Numbered from the stretch's first letter, positions 51,227 to 60,322 are shown. The stretch is 64,000 bases of DNA from Fidelibacterota bacterium (GCA_018657495.1 JABHXA010000003.1:82937-146936), one strand, 5' to 3'. Notes: generated by a model from the letters alone, not told the origin. Made by a program: numbers and translations.

Positions 51227-54040
51227 TCACATCACGATTTTCAGACGTTTGTTTGCAATAACTCGATCACCTCTCTGCACTACTTTTAACTCACCTGAAT
51301 ATATGTAATCCGTTGGGATTATCTTCGGCAGGTCATCATAAGTCATTTTATATTTGTATGGAATACCATTATAAAGTGAGTTATTTGGCAGTTGATGAAT
51401 TGAATGGATTGTATCTTTGAATAAATGTAACTCTTCTACCGGAATTTCAAACTCTGTTGTGTTATCCTGATCAGTATACGCATAAATCAACATGAGCTCG
51501 TAATGACCTTCCGGTGTATTTTCCGAGAGAATTATTTGATCTTTGGAAAATCCCATACCTCTGCTTTTTACTGATTTACCACTGTCATCTTGAATCATTG
51601 TTGCAAGGTCTGTAAAATAGGAATATCTTTCAGCTGGAATCTCAAAATTAAATTGTACCGATCTATCCTGACTTGTTTTATAAAATGATATTGACACTGT
51701 ATCGCTTTTGCCCATCTCCAGAATATGGTCTTTTCCATAACCATCTATGGAACCCCTGATCTCAACATTCTGATAGCTGTCCAGGATTGGAAATATTGTT
51801 CCAGAAATCGTTGGTTTTGTATTTTTGGTAAACGATAATTTTTTTTCATCATCGTCATAACCAACGCCGTAAAAGGAAATTTCAAGATTGTAGAAACTTT
51901 CCCTTTCTCCTCCTAAGTCACCATAGGTGACAAGCTCCCATACACCAGCCTGCAGGCCCCTGGTTATTGTTGCTTCAACGTGATTAATTCCATTGACAGA
52001 ATTGATATTATCAAATCTTCGACTTTCTATACCATTTTCATTAAATAGATAGGTTCTTACAAACGAATATTTATTTTCCACACTGGATATTTCAACATGC
52101 ATACCAGTGGTACCAAAGGGGATAGAAATATAATTATGATTGGCCTCACCTGGTTTGACTGCAATATTTTCCTGCTTATAAGTATGGTTATTCATCCGAT
52201 TAAATTTTATTGGATTGATCGCTGACACATAAAATATTTGCTCAATCTTTTGATATGGTCCATCTGGCTCTAAGGTGATCATAGCCGTTTTCATTGAATT
52301 TTCTGGAATTTTTGAGGGGTCAATTCTGACGTTCATATTAGTTTTGTTGTCGCGGTGAACACTTATATTTTTTTGAGCAGGGACTACCCAACCGGCATCA
52401 CTTTTAATTTTATATTTGAGGAAAAAATCGTCGACTAAAAATTTTGGCGTCGACTCGGAAAATTTTGGAATTAGGGTTATTTCATTTTTTTCGGGAATTG
52501 CTTCTACATCGCTTATCCGCCAATATACAGAATTACTTTTGATATCTGGTTTACCTGGATTAAATGTTTCCGTTGCGAGTTGATACATGGGCGGCATCGG
52601 GTCTTTAATATTCTTCTTTAACCACCTAAATAGTTCCATCATATTGATGACTCCGGCACCCTGCTCTATTTTTGAGTACCCGTAGAGTTTTGAACTTGTC
52701 TTCATTAATCCTGTGGTCAAAAACGCTGAAGATATTTCATTATCAGGATATTCCAATTGTATTCCACTAATAACAGATGCTACTACACCAGCAGTATAGG
52801 GAGATGACATGCTGGTTCCCCATTTAAAATTCCCTTGATCCCATTCTGTTACCGATGAAAACATTGCGCCTGGAGAAACTACATCTGGTTTTGCAGTATC
52901 ACCACCTCTTGAACTAAAATGAATCAATCTTGGCTTATCCGAAACATAACCGTATTTATCCCTGCCAGTAACAGGATCCATTAAGGCACCAGATGCAATG
53001 ACAAATTGCGCTCCGGCTGGAGCACCAATCGTTGATATTCCTGGGCCGTTATTTCCAGCAGATGTGCAAAACATAACATTGGGATTATTAACACAGAATT
53101 TATTCGCCAATTTTTCAACTTCCGAAAATCCTTCATTCGACGATTCAATACCAAAACTCATATTAATGACAGCTTGACCGGGATGTCGTCGCATATAATC
53201 TTCAATAAACTTCAACCCCCGCTTTTTGGCACCGGTAGTTGTAGCAGAGCCGGGCATACTTCCAGCCCCGATTTTAATACTTACTAGGCTAGCACCGGGA
53301 GCAAGCCCATTTGCATCCAGATCACCATTGATTTGATATCCTGCTGCAATCCCTGCAACATGGGTTCCATGACCACCATCTTCATAATGAAAGCTAACAA
53401 TTTTTCTGTCAGCATATATATTAATCGCCATCGAGAACCAATCGTGGCGAAATACCGGATGTGCTCGTTTAAAAGTTATGAGATCATAATTGATATGATA
53501 ATCATTGAGGATATCTTCATTCCTCAAGCTTTGGTCCCTATCCATATCCATGACAAAATTCCATACTCCATCGCCATCCATGAATATGACGAATCCCCAT
53601 TCATCATCGGTGGTTCCATTGTCATTAATATCTTTTGGGCTGCTATTTTTAAAATCATCCTCTTTAAAAATGCCTATATAAAAGTCATCAGGATTAACTG
53701 AATATTGAGAAAAATCCTTTAAGTATATACCGACCATGTCGGTTAGATATAATTCATTTTCAACTTCTCTGGTAAGCGCTTTTGTAACCGGATGGTCCCC
53801 GATTTGCGATGCATCATAAACATCCACAACTTTTGTTGAGCCATCGGGGTTTTTATCCAACCCGGCCAATGTTGGTTCAATGCCGGTATCCATAACAAAA
53901 ATGGTTACTCCTTTGCCATTGTATTCCGGGTATTTGTCGAAAAAAGGTTTTGTATAACTTGTTTCTCTTGGGAGTAATGTAAAATCGCTGGCAGTGAGGC
54001 TGTAAACACCTATAATGAGTAAAAATATATTTCTTTTCAT
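51227..54040 (-). CDS. Subtilisin-like (S8) peptidase, tripeptidyl-peptidase II-like
   Basis: A 937-residue exported serine protease. The N terminus is a signal (MKRNIFLLIIGVYSLTAS). The catalytic triad is Asp51 (VMDTGIEP), His224 (GGHGTHVAG) and Ser410 (GTSMSSPYTAG), with oxyanion Asn330 (SAGNNGPG). A ~170-residue insertion between Asp and His plus the long beta-rich C-terminal region (~430-937) is the TPP II plan rather than ordinary subtilisin; eukaryotic TPP II is an aminopeptidase that removes tripeptides from oligopeptides. Extracytoplasmic location and possible calcium-site stretch DGDGVWNFVMDMDRD add oddity. Substrate not known. Confidence 0.88.
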   Translation of the reverse strand: MKRNIFLLIIGVYSLTASDFTLLPRETSYTKPFFDKYPEYNGKGVTIFVMDTGIEPTLAGLDKNPDGSTKVVDVYDASQIGDHPVTKALTREVENELYLTDMVGIYLKDFSQYSVNPDDFYIGIFKEDDFKNSSPKDINDNGTTDDEWGFVIFMDGDGVWNFVMDMDRDQSLRNEDILNDYHINYDLITFKRAHPVFRHDWFSMAINIYADRKIVSFHYEDGGHGTHVAGIAAGYQINGDLDANGLAPGASLVSIKIGAGSMPGSATTTGAKKRGLKFIEDYMRRHPGQAVINMSFGIESSNEGFSEVEKLANKFCVNNPNVMFCTSAGNNGPGISTIGAPAGAQFVIASGALMDPVTGRDKYGYVSDKPRLIHFSSRGGDTAKPDVVSPGAMFSSVTEWDQGNFKWGTSMSSPYTAGVVASVISGIQLEYPDNEISSAFLTTGLMKTSSKLYGYSKIEQGAGVINMMELFRWLKKNIKDPMPPMYQLATETFNPGKPDIKSNSVYWRISDVEAIPEKNEITLIPKFSESTPKFLVDDFFLKYKIKSDAGWVVPAQKNISVHRDNKTNMNVRIDPSKIPENSMKTAMITLEPDGPYQKIEQIFYVSAINPIKFNRMNNHTYKQENIAVKPGEANHNYISIPFGTTGMHVEISSVENKYSFVRTYLFNENGIESRRFDNINSVNGINHVEATITRGLQAGVWELVTYGDLGGERESFYNLEISFYGVGYDDDEKKLSFTKNTKPTISGTIFPILDSYQNVEIRGSIDGYGKDHILEMGKSDTVSISFYKTSQDRSVQFNFEIPAERYSYFTDLATMIQDDSGKSVKSRGMGFSKDQIILSENTPEGHYELMLIYAYTDQDNTTEFEIPVEELHLFKDTIHSIHQLPNNSLYNGIPYKYKMTYDDLPKIIPTDYIYSGELKVVQRGDRVIANKRLKIVM

Positions 54041-54195
54041 AATGTATCCTGGTTAATTCGGTTGCAGTGCCTGTTATCAGGCCTGAAAAATTACCAACTT
54101 GTATGAAGCGAAGCAAAATTTAAAAGCAGTAATAATTTATTGTTCAATATGTGGTAAACGATATATATTTTCACAGCTTTTTAAAAAATGGTATG

Positions 54196-54351
54196 TAACT
54201 TTGAGCAACTAAGAAAGGAGGTAATGAATTGACTATAGAAAATTGTAGTTGGGGATTGACCTCAGGGGGAAACCGTTAAATTACCCTTAACGGTCAATCC
54301 ACCAGAGAACTCACAATGATTAAAAGGGGTGACCAGTTCACCCCTTTTTTT
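54196..54351 (+). ncRNA. Candidate short structured transcript with a 16-codon ORF
   Basis: Starting points: a Bacteroidota-type -7 motif TAACTTTG at 54196-54203, or a sigma-70-like TTGTTC/TATATT pair further upstream. Near the expected start is a consensus AAAGGAGGT (54214-54222). Seven bases after its core lies TTG (54229), opening a 16-codon frame that encodes MTIENCSWGLTSGGNR and stops at 54279; the nearer ATG (54224) gives only Met-Asn-stop. After it, CCGTTAA and TTAACGG form a hairpin, and GGATTGACC (in the ORF) can pair with GGTCAATCC. It ends in a strong intrinsic terminator. It could be a leader peptide/attenuator for the M48 gene or a small RNA. Confidence 0.45.
54322..54351 (+). 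terminator. Intrinsic terminator before the M48 gene
   Basis: AAAAGGGGTGA pairs with TCACCCCTTTT around loop CCAGT and continues into a T7 run (54345-54351). It is the strongest terminator in the window and ends the short transcript 64 bp before the M48 start. Confidence 0.85.
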
Positions 54352-54414
54352 GTCTTTTTAACATATGCAGACCAATAAAATAATTTACCATTCACTTAAT
54401 AATTAATTAAGAAT

Positions 54415-55251
54415 ATGTACAAACTACTTTCTTCTCACAAAATACTATCCTTCACTTTAATAATCATTTTAATTCAATCCTGTGCGACGGTACCCATAAC
54501 CGGTAGAAGACAATTAAAAATGATTCCCGATGAAACCATTCAGTCTACCAGTGCTGAACAATATAAATCTTTTCTTGCAGAACATAAAATTAGCTCTGAT
54601 TCCAGAGGAATAAGATTGGTTAAAAAGGTGGGAACGAGAATACAGCATGCTGTAGAAATGTATTTGGAATCTGAGGGACTATCCCACTTACTTGACGGTT
54701 ATGATTGGGAATTCAGCCTTATTGAAAGCAAAGAATTGAATGCCTGGTGTATGCCCGGCGGCAAAGTTGTTGTCTATACAAAGATTCTGAAAGCAGCTCA
54801 AAATGAAGGCGGATTAGCTGTCATAATCGGTCATGAAATCGCCCACGCAATTGCGGAGCATGGCAATGAAAGAATGAGTCAGATACTCCTGGCGCAAATG
54901 GGTGGTATTGCACTATCTACTGCTTTAGCTCAAAGACCTCAGCAGACTCAACAATTATGGATGGATGCTTTTGGAATGGGTGCAAGTTTGGGAGTTTTGC
55001 TTCCATTCAGTCGAACCCATGAAAGTGAAGCGGATCATCTTGGACTCATTTTTATGTCGATTGCCGGATATGACCCAAATTATGCTATTGGGTTTTGGGA
55101 AAGGATGGCTGAAATGTCTGAAAACAATGCACCAGATGAATTTTTTAGTACCCATCCTTCTGATGAGAGAAGGATTCGAGAGATTCAAAAATTAATCCCA
55201 TCAGTCATGGAATATTATGAAGATTCTGATAAGGTTACGGTTAGACATTAA
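54415..55251 (+). CDS. M48-family metalloprotease lipoprotein
   Basis: A 278-residue zinc metallopeptidase. The N terminus is a lipoprotein signal ending in LIQSC (Cys23). The catalytic motif IGHEIAHAIAEHG gives His140, Glu141 and His144; the third-ligand segment is HESEADHLGL. TGRRQLKMIPD just after the signal is typical of the Oma1/BepA-like M48 group that performs outer-membrane quality control. The gene has no obvious Shine-Dalgarno, and a terminator plus structured leader lies upstream, so read-through or attenuation might control it. Confidence 0.92.
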   Translation: MYKLLSSHKILSFTLIIILIQSCATVPITGRRQLKMIPDETIQSTSAEQYKSFLAEHKISSDSRGIRLVKKVGTRIQHAVEMYLESEGLSHLLDGYDWEFSLIESKELNAWCMPGGKVVVYTKILKAAQNEGGLAVIIGHEIAHAIAEHGNERMSQILLAQMGGIALSTALAQRPQQTQQLWMDAFGMGASLGVLLPFSRTHESEADHLGLIFMSIAGYDPNYAIGFWERMAEMSENNAPDEFFSTHPSDERRIREIQKLIPSVMEYYEDSDKVTVRH

Positions 55252-55301
55252 CCGGCTTGAAATATGAGGATCAACTATAGGATTATTACAAAAATTTCTA
55301 C

Positions 55302-55338
55302 AAAAAAACCGACGGAGTAAATATCCGTCGGTTTTTTA
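55302..55338. terminator. Bidirectional terminator between M48 and pyruvate phosphate dikinase genes
   Basis: AAAAAACCGACGGA and TCCGTCGGTTTTTT are exact inverted arms with a GTAAATA loop. The A-run on one side and T-run on the other allow termination of both convergent genes. Confidence 0.88.
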
Positions 55339-55360
55339 ATTTATAATCTTAAAGGTAAGA

Positions 55361-58054
55361 TTAATCTATCGCTGCCTGCGCCGCCGCAAGACGGGCAATT
55401 GGAACCCGGAAGGGTGAACAACTGACATAATTTAATCCGGCATGATGAAAGAACCTGACAGAATCAGGATCACCACCATGTTCGCCGCAAATGCCAATTT
55501 TTAATTTGTTCTTTTTACTTCTACCTTTTTCAACAGCAATCTTTACCAACTCACCAACACCCTGCTGATCAATGGACTGAAATGGATCGTGTGCAAGGAT
55601 TTTTTCCTGTAGATATGCCGGTAGGAATCCGCCAATATCATCACGGGAAAATCCATAAGTTGTCTGCGTTAAGTCATTAGTCCCAAATGAGAAAAATTCT
55701 GCTTCTTCGGCTATTTGGTCTGCGGTCAGGCAAGCCCTTGGCAGCTCAATCATCGTTCCCACCATATAATCAAAACGGATACCTTTTTCCTCCATCACCA
55801 AATCAGCCATATCGGTAATAACTTTTTTCTGATGGGATAATTCACTAACGGTTCCAACCAAGGGCACCATAACTTCAGGAAATGGTGTTTCGCCTTCTTC
55901 AATCAGTTTTACTGTGGCTTCAAAAATGGCCCGTGCCTGCATCTCGGTGATTTCCGGATAGGCAATACCCAGCCGACATCCTCTATGACCCAGCATTGGA
56001 TTTAACTCATGGAGAGATTCAATTCGTTTTTGAATTTCTTCACGGGAAACTTGAAGTTCTTCAGCTAACTCCATAATTTGCTCATCCGTTTGCGGGAGAA
56101 ATTCATGGAGTGGCGGATCAAGTAAGCGAATTGTCACAGGGTCAGGTGCCATCGCTTTTAATATGCCGTAGAAATCTTCCCTTTGGAAATCCAAAAGATT
56201 CATTACAGCATGACGACGTTCATCTTCAGTATTTGAAAGAATCATTTGTCGCATTGAAACAATTCGTTCCGGTTCAAAAAACATATGTTCTGTTCGGCAT
56301 AATCCAATACCTTCTGCACCAAAATTACGAGCTGTTTTTGCATCATCAGGTGTATCAGCATTGGTTCTGATAGTCAAGGTTCTAAACTTATCAGCCATCT
56401 CCATGAGTTTGCCAAAATATGGATTTGAATCTAAATCAGGCTCGATCAGTTTAATCTGTCCATTATAAACTTTTCCGGTACTGCCGTTGAGTGTGAACCA
56501 GTCACCTTCCTTAAACTCTCTGCCGCTTATGGTGACAGTTTTCTTTGTCCGGTTAATATCTAAATCTGAACAGCCTACGATGCAGCATTTACCCCAGCCT
56601 CTGGCCACAAGGGCAGCGTGGGAGGTCATTCCACCTTTTGCTGTGAGAATACCTTCAGCGGCATGCATACCATGAACATCTTCAGGTGAGGTTTCATTAC
56701 GGACGAGGATGACATTCTTTCCTTCATTCTTCCAGGTTTCAGCATCATCAGCAGTAAAGACGATTTGGCCTACACCACCACCAGGTCCTGCTGGTAATCC
56801 TTTGGCTAGAAAATCTGCATTTTTCTCAGCATTTGAATCGACATTTGGATGCATAATTTCATCTAATTGTTCAGGTTTTACGCGGTTAATCGCCGTTTTT
56901 TCATCGATCTGCCCGGCTTCAGCCATTTCAACAGCCATCCGGATGGCGGCAGTTCCGTTACGTTTACCAACCCGGGTTTGAAGCATCCATAAGGTGCCTT
57001 CCTGGATAGTAAACTCAATATCCTGCATATCGCTGTAATGACTTTCCAATCTTTTTTGGATATCATCAAGTGTTTTATAGTTCTCTGGCATGAATTCATC
57101 AAGACTAACTAAATGCGCCGTATCTTCTGTTTTTGTCTCAGTGTTCAAAGGATTTGGAGTACGTAAACCGGCAACCACATCTTCACCTTGGGCATTTGCC
57201 AACCATTCACCAAAGAATATATTTTCACCAGTGCCAGGATTCCGTGTAAATGCCACACCGGTAGCAGAACTAGCACCCATGTTACCAAAAACCATTGCCT
57301 GTACATTTACAGCCGTTCCCCAATGATCAGGTATATTTTCAATACGGCGGTAATTCACGGCTCTTTTGCCATCCCATGAGCTGAAAACTGCGGTGATTCC
57401 ACCCCAGAGTTGTTCGCTTGGATCATCGGGAAAATTCTTACCCAAAACCGTCTTGACCTTTGATTTGTATAATTCAGATAATGTTTTTAGGTCTGTAGCA
57501 GATAATTCTGTATCAGATGAAAATCCTTTTTCGGATTTCATATTTTCAAGGATATCCTCCAATTGTTCACGGATTCCTTCACCGTCTGCTGGTTCATCAT
57601 CCATTGATTTTTCCATAACCACATCAGAGTACATCGTAATCAAACGACGATAGGCATCGTAAACAAATCGCTCATTATTTGATTTCTTGATTAGACCGGG
57701 AATCGTCTTCGATGTAAGACCAAGATTGAGTACCGTTTCCATCATACCCGGCATGGACATTCGAGCGCCAGAACGAACAGATACTAAAAGCGGATTTTCA
57801 GGATCACCAAATCCTTGACCCATGATAGATTCCATTTGCTTCATAGCATCGTCAACCTGGCCAGTCAGATCTGAAGGATATGAATGTTCTTTCATATAAT
57901 TGACACATACTTCTGTCGTCAGTGTAAACCCCGGTGGGACAGGGATATCAAGGCTGGACATCTCGGCAAGATTGGCACCCTTTCCCCCTAATAAATTTTT
58001 GTCTTCAGCAGAACCATCTGCTTTTCCATTTCCAAAACTATAAACGTATTTCAT
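55361..58054 (-). CDS. ppdK: Pyruvate, phosphate dikinase
   Basis: Reversibly interconverts pyruvate, ATP and phosphate with PEP, AMP and PPi. The 897-residue length is normal. The N-terminal nucleotide domain includes NLLGGKGANLAEMSSLDIPV and SVRSGARMSMPGMMETVLNL. The phosphohistidine domain has GGMTSHAALVARGWGK, with the catalytic His in TSHAA. The C-terminal PEP-binding TIM barrel ends with SFGTNDLTQTTYG and the catalytic Cys in IGICGEHGGDP. The gene stands alone; its 5' side has a 404-bp region with three hairpins. Gluconeogenic or PPi-linked glycolytic use are both possible. Confidence 0.97.
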   Translation of the reverse strand: MKYVYSFGNGKADGSAEDKNLLGGKGANLAEMSSLDIPVPPGFTLTTEVCVNYMKEHSYPSDLTGQVDDAMKQMESIMGQGFGDPENPLLVSVRSGARMSMPGMMETVLNLGLTSKTIPGLIKKSNNERFVYDAYRRLITMYSDVVMEKSMDDEPADGEGIREQLEDILENMKSEKGFSSDTELSATDLKTLSELYKSKVKTVLGKNFPDDPSEQLWGGITAVFSSWDGKRAVNYRRIENIPDHWGTAVNVQAMVFGNMGASSATGVAFTRNPGTGENIFFGEWLANAQGEDVVAGLRTPNPLNTETKTEDTAHLVSLDEFMPENYKTLDDIQKRLESHYSDMQDIEFTIQEGTLWMLQTRVGKRNGTAAIRMAVEMAEAGQIDEKTAINRVKPEQLDEIMHPNVDSNAEKNADFLAKGLPAGPGGGVGQIVFTADDAETWKNEGKNVILVRNETSPEDVHGMHAAEGILTAKGGMTSHAALVARGWGKCCIVGCSDLDINRTKKTVTISGREFKEGDWFTLNGSTGKVYNGQIKLIEPDLDSNPYFGKLMEMADKFRTLTIRTNADTPDDAKTARNFGAEGIGLCRTEHMFFEPERIVSMRQMILSNTEDERRHAVMNLLDFQREDFYGILKAMAPDPVTIRLLDPPLHEFLPQTDEQIMELAEELQVSREEIQKRIESLHELNPMLGHRGCRLGIAYPEITEMQARAIFEATVKLIEEGETPFPEVMVPLVGTVSELSHQKKVITDMADLVMEEKGIRFDYMVGTMIELPRACLTADQIAEEAEFFSFGTNDLTQTTYGFSRDDIGGFLPAYLQEKILAHDPFQSIDQQGVGELVKIAVEKGRSKKNKLKIGICGEHGGDPDSVRFFHHAGLNYVSCSPFRVPIARLAAAQAAID

Positions 58055-58458
58055 TATTTTACCTGTTATTGTGCTTATGTAAACTTGTCATCTCGATTGT
58101 TAAATAGTAACTAACTTCAGAGATACTAATCAAAAATAGGCTCGAAATTTACATGTCTTTCGACTAACTGATGAAGAATTAGTTGATTCATTTTGTTGTT
58201 GTTCAATTAAATTACATACGAAGGATATAATTTGAGTGAGGTAACTTTTAGGTGTGTTTAACGATTATACCGATAAAATATCGGAGTAATATGTAAAGTA
58301 TCTCAACCATCCTGGTTGAGGAAAGAGGGAAACAATCAGGATGATTGTTTTACAAAATTCTATAAATAAGCAATCTGTTCTTAATTCGGCATTCGTTAAT
58401 CGGTGTTCGATATTCAGTTTAAGTCTTAAATGAATCTACTTGTTGAAAGAACTGTCCG
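58055..58458. other. Hairpin-rich intergenic region upstream of ppdK
   Basis: 404 bp. Hairpins lie at 58270-58284 (CCGATA-AAA-TATCGG), 58302-58320 and 58330-58350. A TTCG-rich stretch at ~58384-58415 repeats the unit (A)TTCG several times in near-regular spacing. No ORF of note. It may be the ppdK leader, since ppdK reads leftwards from 58054. Confidence 0.5.
58302..58350. repeat. Pair of palindromic units with complementary loops
   Basis: Unit 1 (58302-58320) is CTCAACC-ATCCT-GGTTGAG and unit 2 (58330-58350) is AAACAATC-AGGAT-GATTGTTT. Each is a perfect stem with a 5-base loop, and the two loops are exact complements of each other. Unit 2 is close to the reverse complement of unit 1, with differences that are compensated in the stem. 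This resembles an inverted REP-type pair or a kissing-loop RNA. Confidence 0.5.
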
Positions 58459-59133
58459 CTAAAATTTCGAATCTCTATATTCTTCCAGTGCATTGAGAAG
58501 CAGATTATTAGTAACCGTAAGCGGAATCAACCCAGAAATAATAATTACGCCACCCAAAGTCGTGATGGTTGGATCAATTTTTTTTGAATATTGTCTTAAA
58601 CCATAAAATGAAATCAGTGTGCCAAATTGAATTAGCCTTTTTGAAAAATTATTAAGTTTTTTATATCTGGCCATATGTTTTGAATTAAAGTGGATATACG
58701 AAAAACTGGAAAGCAGATTTTCATACGATATAGGTTTTGCAGGATCATTGAGTATCGAGTAATATTCAGGTTCCTTGTCTTCACTTTCTGAGTATAATAA
58801 AACCTTACCTGTTTCAACTAATTTGACGGCAATTACCCTATCTGAATTTTTCTTTTGTACAACTTCAAAAAATCCATTATCGTTTAGAAACTTCATTCCA
58901 ACAACAACATAATGTTTTGAATTGTTATTTAGCAGCAGATAATATCGGTCTGCCAATGGTTTAAAACATTCAACCTGTCCATAATTGATTGTGCCATCCT
59001 TATATTGAAGATATCCCTGTTGGTCGATAATATTTGGCTGAGATAAAAGATTTTCTGGATGATTTATTATCATTAAAAACAGAATATAGATAATATATTT
59101 CAATGTATTGATCTTAAAAATTGAGAAATTCAA
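58459..59133 (-). CDS. Unknown exported or membrane protein
   Basis: A 224-residue protein that I cannot assign. The N terminus has a hydrophobic stretch (IIYILFLMIINH) that is likely a signal or anchor. The centre is beta-rich with a YGQVECF/YYLLLNN pattern; residues ~165-205 contain further hydrophobic segments (GTLISFYGLRQYSKK, TLGGVIIISGLIPLTVTNNL), consistent with two helices. Start is one base after the sugar kinase stop, so the genes are cotranscribed. No functional evidence beyond that. Confidence 0.55.
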   Translation of the reverse strand: MNFSIFKINTLKYIIYILFLMIINHPENLLSQPNIIDQQGYLQYKDGTINYGQVECFKPLADRYYLLLNNNSKHYVVVGMKFLNDNGFFEVVQKKNSDRVIAVKLVETGKVLLYSESEDKEPEYYSILNDPAKPISYENLLSSFSYIHFNSKHMARYKKLNNFSKRLIQFGTLISFYGLRQYSKKIDPTITTLGGVIIISGLIPLTVTNNLLLNALEEYRDSKF

Positions 59134-59134
59134 C

Positions 59135-60067
59135 TTACTTTATCATCACATCCAGCTGTTTGTCTATCGGTGGACGAGCGCCAACACGATTGACAACCCA
59201 TGATGAAATTTTTACTGCATAAACAGCAGCTTTTACTTCATCACCAAATTGCAGATAATGAGAAAGAAACGCTCCGGAAAATGAATCCCCGGCACCTGTA
59301 GCATCGATGATGGTATTTGTAGCTGCCGGAATGTGGTTAATTTTCCCATTAAATACCATTGCACCATCTTTATCCAGTTTTAATGCGATTATCGCCTTTG
59401 GATACAGATCCTTCAATTGGAGGCAAATGTCATCCGGGTTTGACTTGCCCGTAATGGTTTCGCCTTCCTCTAAATTGGGGAAAAAAATATCAATTTTCAA
59501 ATCAGAGGTAAACTTAAGAAAGTTATCAACGCCCATTTCTCCTATCATTTGGAAAGAACCGGGATCCAGCGATATTGTGGCATCATGTTTTTTCACTATC
59601 TTTGCAGCTTTTCTTGCAGCTGATCTGGGTGGGTCTTTAAAAAATGACCAGGCGGTTAAATGTAGATGTGGTGTATTTTGTAGGATGCCTATGGGAAGTT
59701 CTGATGACAACAGGTAAAAATCAGCACCCTGTCCTGATACCATCGATCTTTCTCCCATGTGATCAATCCATACTGCTACATTGGCAGTTCGATGTTCATT
59801 TGTGCGTATGGGGTCATATTCCACACTTTCGTTCTTTAGGTCGTCAATTGCAAGTTCGCCAAATCGATCTTCGCCAATTTTCCCAATAAAGTGAGTTTTG
59901 ACGCCACAGCGGGAAGCCCAGACTGCAACGTTTGCTGCCGATCCGCCTGGTGCAAGTTTTACCTCACCAAAAGTATCACCACCCTGGAGCAATTTGCGGT
60001 TTGTCCGGATCAACACATCCCAGGCATAATCACCCAACACGGTTAGTTCATTTATATTTTTAGCCAG
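59135..60067 (-). CDS. PfkB-family carbohydrate kinase (possible CTG start)
   Basis: A ribokinase-like kinase of about 310 residues. Family signatures are LAPGGSAANVAVWASRCG near the N terminus and DATGAGDSFSGAFLSH with the catalytic Asp near the C terminus. It phosphorylates a sugar or nucleoside; which one is not clear. The conventional start would be GTG at 60040, giving MLGDYAWDVL with no Shine-Dalgarno and a clipped first strand. Nine codons upstream, CTG at 60067 gives MAKNINELTVLGDYAWDVL, matching the normal PfkB N terminus, and has AGGAGG four bases before it (60072-60077). I therefore annotate from 60067, with the start uncertain. Confidence 0.85.
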   Translation of the reverse strand: MAKNINELTVLGDYAWDVLIRTNRKLLQGGDTFGEVKLAPGGSAANVAVWASRCGVKTHFIGKIGEDRFGELAIDDLKNESVEYDPIRTNEHRTANVAVWIDHMGERSMVSGQGADFYLLSSELPIGILQNTPHLHLTAWSFFKDPPRSAARKAAKIVKKHDATISLDPGSFQMIGEMGVDNFLKFTSDLKIDIFFPNLEEGETITGKSNPDDICLQLKDLYPKAIIALKLDKDGAMVFNGKINHIPAATNTIIDATGAGDSFSGAFLSHYLQFGDEVKAAVYAVKISSWVVNRVGARPPIDKQLDVMIK

Positions 60068-60264
60068 ACGGCCTCCTTTTAACAGACATAATTATTATTT
60101 GAAATCGATATTGTTGCTGCAAGTTTACGATATTTTCCCTTGATGATCAGAAAAGGAATATTCTTGTTTTTAGTGGAATACCTGATGGTGTGGCAATATG
60201 AAAATATTATTATTTGAATAAAAATCTTTATCGGTAGAAAAACATTTAAACAATATTGGGAACA

Positions 60265-60298
60265 AGTTCGATATTGAATAGTTCGATGTTGAACTATT
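60265..60298. promoter_or_regulatory. Probable MarR operator upstream of the MarR-DoxX pair
   Basis: AATAGTTC-GATGTT-GAACTATT (60277-60298) is a perfect 8-bp inverted repeat. AGTTCGATATTGAAT at 60265 and AGTTCGATGTTGAAC at 60280 are 13-of-15 direct repeats, so the operator half is duplicated. It ends 24 bp before the MarR start; MarR proteins commonly repress themselves from such sites. Confidence 0.6.
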
Positions 60299-60322
60299 AA
60301 TTACAATGAAAACGACATAACA

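Larger units (their letters stand above)
54041..54414. other. Intergenic region between the subtilase and M48 genes
   Basis: 374 bp between divergent genes. It contains the candidate structured transcript (54196-54351) described separately; the rest is AT-rich and shows no ORF of note. Confidence 0.5.
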
